From an uncultured Eubacterium sp. (GTDB taxonomy: Bacteria; Bacillota; Clostridia; Oscillospirales; Acutalibacteraceae): a stretch of DNA of 44,483 bases. Made by a program: the position numbers and the translations under genes. Where the stretch lies: assembly GCA_910584985.1 (NCBI GenBank), contig CAJUDJ010000014.1, positions 1 through 44,483 on the forward strand, in the 5' to 3' direction. This document shows positions 41,057 through 44,483 of the stretch, piece after piece (the stretch's first letter is position 1; each line of letters opens with the position of its first letter). Below the pieces are notes generated by a model. It worked only from the letters and a program-made list of their open reading frames with translations, ran no database searches and was not told the DNA's origin.

Positions 41057-41083
41057 TACAGGCGAAATAAAATTCCGCCTGTA
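41057..41083 (-). terminator. Weak hairpin between the unknown membrane protein gene and the ABC genes
   Basis: ACAGGCG (41058-41064) pairs with CGCCTGT (41076-41082), extended by one pair. The T-tract is poor, so it may only attenuate read-through or stabilise an mRNA end. Note that it lies upstream of the ATPase and downstream of nothing on this strand except the promoter-proximal region of that gene pair. Confidence 0.35.
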
Positions 41084-41098
41084 TAAATCGTAAATAAA

Positions 41099-42931
41099 TT
41101 ATTTTATAATATCCGATGCTTCAATAAACACACCGTCTGCCTTATCACCAAGGGTTACCGTAACGGTATCACCGGTGTTTACAAGAAGCACATCCATACA
41201 TTCGGCAACTGAAATATAATAATATTTGCCGTCTATTTCCAGATAATAATATGTGTTTCCGTTATTAACAGAGGTTTTGATTGAAGCAACCGTGCCTTTA
41301 ACGGTTTTGCCATCCGTCTGTGCAGGCTCGCTCGGCTGCTGCGGATTATTGTCGTCAACAATATAATCATCCAGATCAACATCATTTCCGATCATGCCCT
41401 TATCCTGAAGTGCATAAATATAATTTTCAACAGCTGCATTCAGCGCCTGCGCATCACTCTTATTTGTATTGTCAAGCAGGCCGGTGCCTACGATTGTTTT
41501 ATCCTCAAGATTAACAAGTGCATAGCCCTTAACGGTGTTGCTGCTTCCGTAAAGGCCCATAAAATAAGTTGGCTGGCCTTCAATGTCAAGCAGAATCGGG
41601 AAAATTGCCCTGTATCCATAGTTCTGAACCGCATCCTGTGCAGACTGCTGTGCAGCATTTTCCATGGCACCGCCGTTTTGATAATATCTTGTTTCCTTGG
41701 TTCTCTGGTTACAGAGAATAAAGCCGAAGTTGGAGGAATCCGCCTCGGAAGAGGTTACACCTGTGTAAACCCATACATCATCGTCAAGCGCAATGCTGCC
41801 TGAGCCTGCAGAAGCAAGATTTACATCATTCTGGAAAATAATTGAGTTCCAGAATCCGTTCTGAAGCTTGCCGTAATAATTGTACTGTTCCAGCACAAGC
41901 CTTTCACTGTAAACCACATCAATCCACTGAAGCTCTGTATTTGTGCGCACCTCTTCAATATCATAATAGCTGCTCTCGCCTGTAAGCGCATCTGTGATAA
42001 TTGCGCCCTTCACATCCGTACCGCCGAACAAACCGATTGTTTTATCCAGTACCGGTGTAATCCAGTATGGTCTGCCGTCATCGTTTATTTCAAAATTAGG
42101 TGTATCCAGCAACGCTGTGGGATACTGAAAACGGATGTGGCGGATAAGCTTTTCATTGAAAAGCTCGGTCGGGCTGTATTTAATGCCTTCGCCAAACTGC
42201 TCCTTGCAGTTTACAACGGTTACCTTCTGCGTTACAAGATCAATAATCATATAAGCAGGCAGACCTTCTTTTGTGTTATTGAACCACTTGAACACATCCG
42301 CATATTCCAGATATGCCACTCTTACGGGATTGCCCTTATAGTTTATCATTGTGGTCGTATTTGAAACAACATACTGGCTTTTGTATTCCGACAGAGAGCC
42401 AAGCTGCTGGTCCGCAAGCGTAAGTGCTCTGGACTGATCTATACGCGGAACACTGTCATAACTGATGGATTTGAAATCCTCACTGAATTTGCTTTCCGTA
42501 ACAGGCATCAGCTTACTGTAGGAACCGGCACGGAAAATCGTTGCGCCGCAAACCCAGCCGATTGCCATAATCACAACAATAACTGCCACTATGATAATCG
42601 GAATAACGGATTTCTTCTTAACATATTCCTTGCGTTCAAGCAGCTTGTTTGCGCGGCATGCAAAAGAAAATGCCGCCATAAAAACAACAATAAGCGTAAT
42701 AATGAAAACATACATCTGTGTGTCTTTAAAATTAAATGCCGGAAGCATCATATAATAAATCACACCGCCTGCAACAGCTGTTACAACAGCAGAGATAAGC
42801 AGTCTGAGCCACACCCTGTCAGGCTTCACCACTGCCTGCACCTCTTTTGCCTTCGGCCATTTTATTCTTTCCTTGAAGCCGTTGATTACCTCATCGGCAT
42901 CGTAATCCATATTCGGAAACTGTTCACTCAT
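41099..42931 (-). CDS. Large membrane protein of unknown function with extracytoplasmic domain
   Basis: A 610-residue protein with three N-terminal hydrophobic helices (about 44-66, 72-90 and 110-133), preceded by a charged 40-residue cytoplasmic start. The rest (about 135-610) is an extracytoplasmic region with beta-rich segments (GRPYWITPVLDKTIGLFGG, KGAIITDALTGESSYYDIEE, YFMGLYGSSNTVKGYALV) and a terminal small OB-like domain (GTVASIKTSVNNGNTYYYLEIDGKYYYIS). An Asp/Gln/Pro-rich linker (DDNNPQQPSEPAQT) precedes that domain. I recognise no enzyme motif. It has its own promoter and a leader hairpin and is followed by the ABC genes, so it could be a partner. A role in envelope homeostasis is only a guess. 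Confidence 0.75.
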   Translation of the reverse strand: MSEQFPNMDYDADEVINGFKERIKWPKAKEVQAVVKPDRVWLRLLISAVVTAVAGGVIYYMMLPAFNFKDTQMYVFIITLIVVFMAAFSFACRANKLLERKEYVKKKSVIPIIIVAVIVVIMAIGWVCGATIFRAGSYSKLMPVTESKFSEDFKSISYDSVPRIDQSRALTLADQQLGSLSEYKSQYVVSNTTTMINYKGNPVRVAYLEYADVFKWFNNTKEGLPAYMIIDLVTQKVTVVNCKEQFGEGIKYSPTELFNEKLIRHIRFQYPTALLDTPNFEINDDGRPYWITPVLDKTIGLFGGTDVKGAIITDALTGESSYYDIEEVRTNTELQWIDVVYSERLVLEQYNYYGKLQNGFWNSIIFQNDVNLASAGSGSIALDDDVWVYTGVTSSEADSSNFGFILCNQRTKETRYYQNGGAMENAAQQSAQDAVQNYGYRAIFPILLDIEGQPTYFMGLYGSSNTVKGYALVNLEDKTIVGTGLLDNTNKSDAQALNAAVENYIYALQDKGMIGNDVDLDDYIVDDNNPQQPSEPAQTDGKTVKGTVASIKTSVNNGNTYYYLEIDGKYYYISVAECMDVLLVNTGDTVTVTLGDKADGVFIEASDIIK

Positions 42932-42948
42932 ATTTTTTCTCCGTTCCC

Positions 42949-42988
42949 GGCTGAAGCAAAGGGCTGTTTTCCCTTATACATTTCAGCC
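42949..42988 (-). promoter_or_regulatory. Nested hairpin in the leader of the unknown membrane protein gene
   Basis: Minus strand GGCTGAA (42988-42982) pairs with TTCAGCC (42955-42949), enclosing a second stem AAGGG/CCCTT (42975-42971 with 42963-42959). It lies between the promoter and the ribosome binding site (CGGAGAAAA). Confidence 0.5.
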
Positions 42989-43008
42989 TTAATGTAAATC
43001 GTATTCTA

Positions 43009-43037
43009 ATAATAGCATATTATAATATTTTAATCAA
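43009..43037 (-). promoter_or_regulatory. Promoter of the unknown membrane protein gene
   Basis: Minus strand TTGATT (43037-43032), 17 nt, TATTAT (43014-43009), about 75 nt before the start codon. Confidence 0.7.
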
Positions 43038-43077
43038 TAACGAATATATGAACAATATATTTTATCGGTAAAAGATG

Positions 43078-43106
43078 TTGTTATTTTGTTTTTTATATGT
43101 TACAAT
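43078..43106 (+). promoter_or_regulatory. Promoter of the zinc-ribbon protein gene
   Basis: TTGTTA (43078-43083), 17 nt, TACAAT (43101-43106) with an extended TGT just before the -10. Confidence 0.7.
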
Positions 43107-43133
43107 ACGGATTATTAAAGGAGGAATTACTCT

Positions 43134-43817
43134 ATGAGATGCAAAAACTGCGGTTCTCAAAATGAGGACGGAAGATATATATGCCAGAACTGCGGATCAC
43201 CGCTTTATGATGAAGCAGAAGATCTGCCCGAAAATGAGCAGTACGATGAGGATTATGACGATTATGATGATGAATATGACAGGAAAAACACAAAAAAAAG
43301 CATCATCATTATCGTTGTTCTTGCAGTGGTTCTGATTACAATTATTGCCGGCATCGTTTTTGCTGTTTCCCATTTCGGAGCAGGTGAAAACGAAACTGAA
43401 AACCAGAGCAGCATCAGCACAAGCGAAAATATAACGCAAAGCATCGGACAAACACAGAAGATGACGGAAAAAACAACAGAATCCACCACACAAACCACCA
43501 CAACCATTACCACCACAGAAACCACCACTAAAAAAACCACAACAACCACAGAAGCAAAATTCCGTGTTTCTGTTGATATAGACGGCAACGGTTCTGTTTC
43601 GGGAGACGGCGAATATGCTGCCGGAAAACGGGTCTCTTTGGTTGCAACCGCAGATGCAGGTGCGCAGTTTATCGGCTGGTATGATAACGGCACACTGGTT
43701 GCATCAGGAAATAAATATTCCTTTACCGTGAATGCAAACCGTAACTTAACAGCAGTATTTCAGAAAACAGCAGAGGTTGAAACAAGCAATGAACAGCAGA
43801 CACAACCGCAGCAGTAA
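43134..43817 (+). CDS. Zinc-ribbon membrane protein with Thr-rich linker and InlB-type beta-repeat
   Basis: A 227-residue protein. Cys3, Cys6, Cys17 and Cys20 (CKNC...CQNC) form a short zinc ribbon. An acidic stretch (YDEDYDDYDDEYD) follows, then one TM helix (about 57-79, IIIIVVLAVVLITIIAGIVFAV). Outside are a low-complexity Ser/Thr linker (about 90-140, ACC/ACA repeats in the DNA) and one InlB_B-type repeat (VSVDIDGNGSVSGDG ... GAQFIGWYDNG ... NANRNLTAVF). Zinc ribbon inside and beta-repeat outside suggest a sensor or adhesion protein; function unknown. AAAGGAGG lies 11 nt before the ATG. The end overlaps the next gene by 29 nt. Confidence 0.85.
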   Translation: MRCKNCGSQNEDGRYICQNCGSPLYDEAEDLPENEQYDEDYDDYDDEYDRKNTKKSIIIIVVLAVVLITIIAGIVFAVSHFGAGENETENQSSISTSENITQSIGQTQKMTEKTTESTTQTTTTITTTETTTKKTTTTTEAKFRVSVDIDGNGSVSGDGEYAAGKRVSLVATADAGAQFIGWYDNGTLVASGNKYSFTVNANRNLTAVFQKTAEVETSNEQQTQPQQ

Positions 43818-44253
43818 GGGAGAAATTGCAGAAGAGCTTTTCAGAAACGGCTATAACTGTGCGCAGGCAGTTGCTGTGGCATTCTGCGAAGAAATAAATA
43901 TGGATGAAAAAACAGCTGCAAGGCTTTCCATCGGCTTCGGCGGCGGGCTCGGCAGACTTCGTGAGGTATGCGGCACGGTTTCGGGAATGGCATTTGTAAT
44001 TTCCGCCATATACGGCGACGACGGCAGGGAAGCTGTTTATAAGAAAATACAGGCTGTTGCCAAAAAATTTGAAGAAGAAAACAAATCCATCGTATGCCGT
44101 GAACTGCTTGGGTTAAGCAGAAACACACCGGCTAATCCCGTGCCTGAAGCAAGAACACAGGAATATTATAAAAAGCGCCCCTGCCCGATGCTTGTGCATA
44201 TGGCTGCCGATATTCTGGATGATTTTCTGAAAGCCGAAAGCAATAAATCCTAA
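43789..44253 (+). CDS. C_GCAxxG_C_C family protein (probable redox protein)
   Basis: A 154-residue protein of the C_GCAxxG_C_C family. Cys28 in NGYNCAQAV, the CGTVSG core (family GCAxxG), and Cys in VCRELLG and RPCPMLV match the name-giving pattern, with FGGGLGRLREVCG between. Members occur in anaerobes and are thought to be redox or metal-linked; some are called GCAxxG-type oxidoreductase partners. I start at ATG 43789, 12 nt after AGAGG; the frame overlaps the zinc-ribbon gene by 29 nt. An upstream TTG at 43777 is possible but less likely. Confidence 0.85.
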   Translation: MNSRHNRSSKGEIAEELFRNGYNCAQAVAVAFCEEINMDEKTAARLSIGFGGGLGRLREVCGTVSGMAFVISAIYGDDGREAVYKKIQAVAKKFEEENKSIVCRELLGLSRNTPANPVPEARTQEYYKKRPCPMLVHMAADILDDFLKAESNKS

Positions 44254-44259
44254 ACATAC

Positions 44260-44293
44260 AAAAACAGGGCAGATAGATTTTTGCTCTGTTTTT
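44260..44293 (+). terminator. Terminator after the C_GCAxxG_C_C gene
   Basis: AAAAACAGGGCA (44260-44271) pairs with TGCTCTGTTTTT (44282-44293), one G-U pair, loop of 10 nt, ending in five T. Starts 7 nt after the stop codon. Confidence 0.8.
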
Positions 44294-44304
44294 AGAAAAA
44301 ATGC

Positions 44305-44333
44305 TTGCATTTTGCAAAGCAATGTGTTATAGT
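44305..44333 (+). promoter_or_regulatory. Promoter before the tRNA-Arg copies
   Basis: TTGCAT (44305-44310), 17 nt, TATAGT (44328-44333). Transcription would begin about 22 nt before the first tRNA-Arg fragment. Confidence 0.55.
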
Positions 44334-44361
44334 ATTTGAGCGTAAAGAGCAAATTCAATAT

Positions 44362-44403
44362 GCGCCGGTAGCTCAGTTGGATAGAGTGTTTGGCTACGAA
44401 CCA
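44362..44403 (+). pseudogene. tRNA-Arg (ACG) 5' half, truncated after the anticodon arm
   Basis: GCGCCGG, TA, D arm GCTC/GAGT and anticodon arm TTTGG-CTACGAA-CCA with anticodon ACG. After 44403 the sequence (GTGTGTCATTTTTGC and onward) no longer resembles a tRNA: there is no T arm and no matching acceptor strand. It is a tRNA fragment, not a working gene. It is repeated after 92 nt. Confidence 0.75.
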
Positions 44404-44453
44404 GTGTGTCATTTTTGCATACGGTGTATATTTTCAATTTAATATGGTGTTAC

Positions 44454-44483
44454 GCGCCGGTAGCTCAGTTGGATAGAGTGTTT
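44454..44483 (+). tRNA. tRNA-Arg, second copy, cut by the window end
   Basis: Thirty nucleotides identical to 44362-44391: acceptor GCGCCGG, D arm and the start of the anticodon stem. The anticodon is outside the window, so the Arg (ACG) call is by identity to the first copy. Whether this copy is complete cannot be seen. Confidence 0.6.

Noticed and set aside
43480..43560. ACC/ACA repeats, considered as a CRISPR-like or tandem repeat array.
   Set aside because: They simply encode a Thr-rich stalk; no spacers or regular period.

Overview
The window is a gene-dense, moderately low-GC segment of a Gram-positive Clostridia-type chromosome. The gut Ruminococcaceae/Oscillospiraceae lineage is my best guess, inferred from the protein families. 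Supporting signs are AGGAGG-type ribosome binding sites, textbook sigma-A promoters (TTGACA-17-TATAAT), intrinsic terminators, a GTP-type PEP carboxykinase, DegV, DUF1846 and YhcH proteins, and a LexA/BirA/CoaX set typical of Firmicutes. No species can be named from the sequence alone.

Layout. 1-5.8 kb: a cut tRNA-Met (minus strand), then plus-strand lexA, an Mrp/NBP35-type Fe-S carrier ATPase, dCMP deaminase, a HAD phosphatase, a DegV fatty-acid-binding protein, birA and a membrane-anchored GH25 lysozyme. 5.8-16.5 kb (minus): pckG, tsaD, an unknown membrane protein, rimI, polA, a membrane-embedded M28 peptidase, DUF1015 and coaX. 16.5-26.8 kb (minus): a compact, translationally coupled phage-type structural operon in PBSX/skin order. 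27-36.1 kb (plus): purA, DUF1846, pyrG, then a beta-glucan-type cluster (frameshifted GH16, a metallophosphoesterase/beta-propeller fusion, a GPH sugar transporter). 36.2-43 kb: a frameshifted XRE regulator with operator-like palindromes, a lipoprotein, a YhcH protein, a MacB/FtsX-like ABC exporter and a large membrane protein of unknown function. 43-44.5 kb: a zinc-ribbon/Thr-rich/InlB-repeat membrane protein, a C_GCAxxG_C_C redox protein, and a tRNA-Arg 5' half followed by a second copy cut by the window end.

The most striking feature is the 10.2-kb phage module. Terminase, portal, protease, capsid and connector genes are followed directly by a LysM tail protein, hub, spike, gp25-like wedge, gpJ, a gp48-like protein and a fibre. 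All frames are open and most genes overlap. The sheath, tube, tail-assembly chaperone and tape-measure genes expected between the neck and LysM genes are absent, and there is no integrase, repressor, replication or lysis gene. A 33-residue ORF with a strong ribosome binding site sits exactly at that junction. This is either a neat internal deletion or a domesticated particle that packages DNA without a normal contractile tail.

Other points of interest are terminator-like structures in the leaders of purA and DUF1846, two homopolymer frameshifts (GH16 and XRE), M28 catalytic motifs split by a membrane hairpin, and the 92-bp repeat of a truncated tRNA-Arg.
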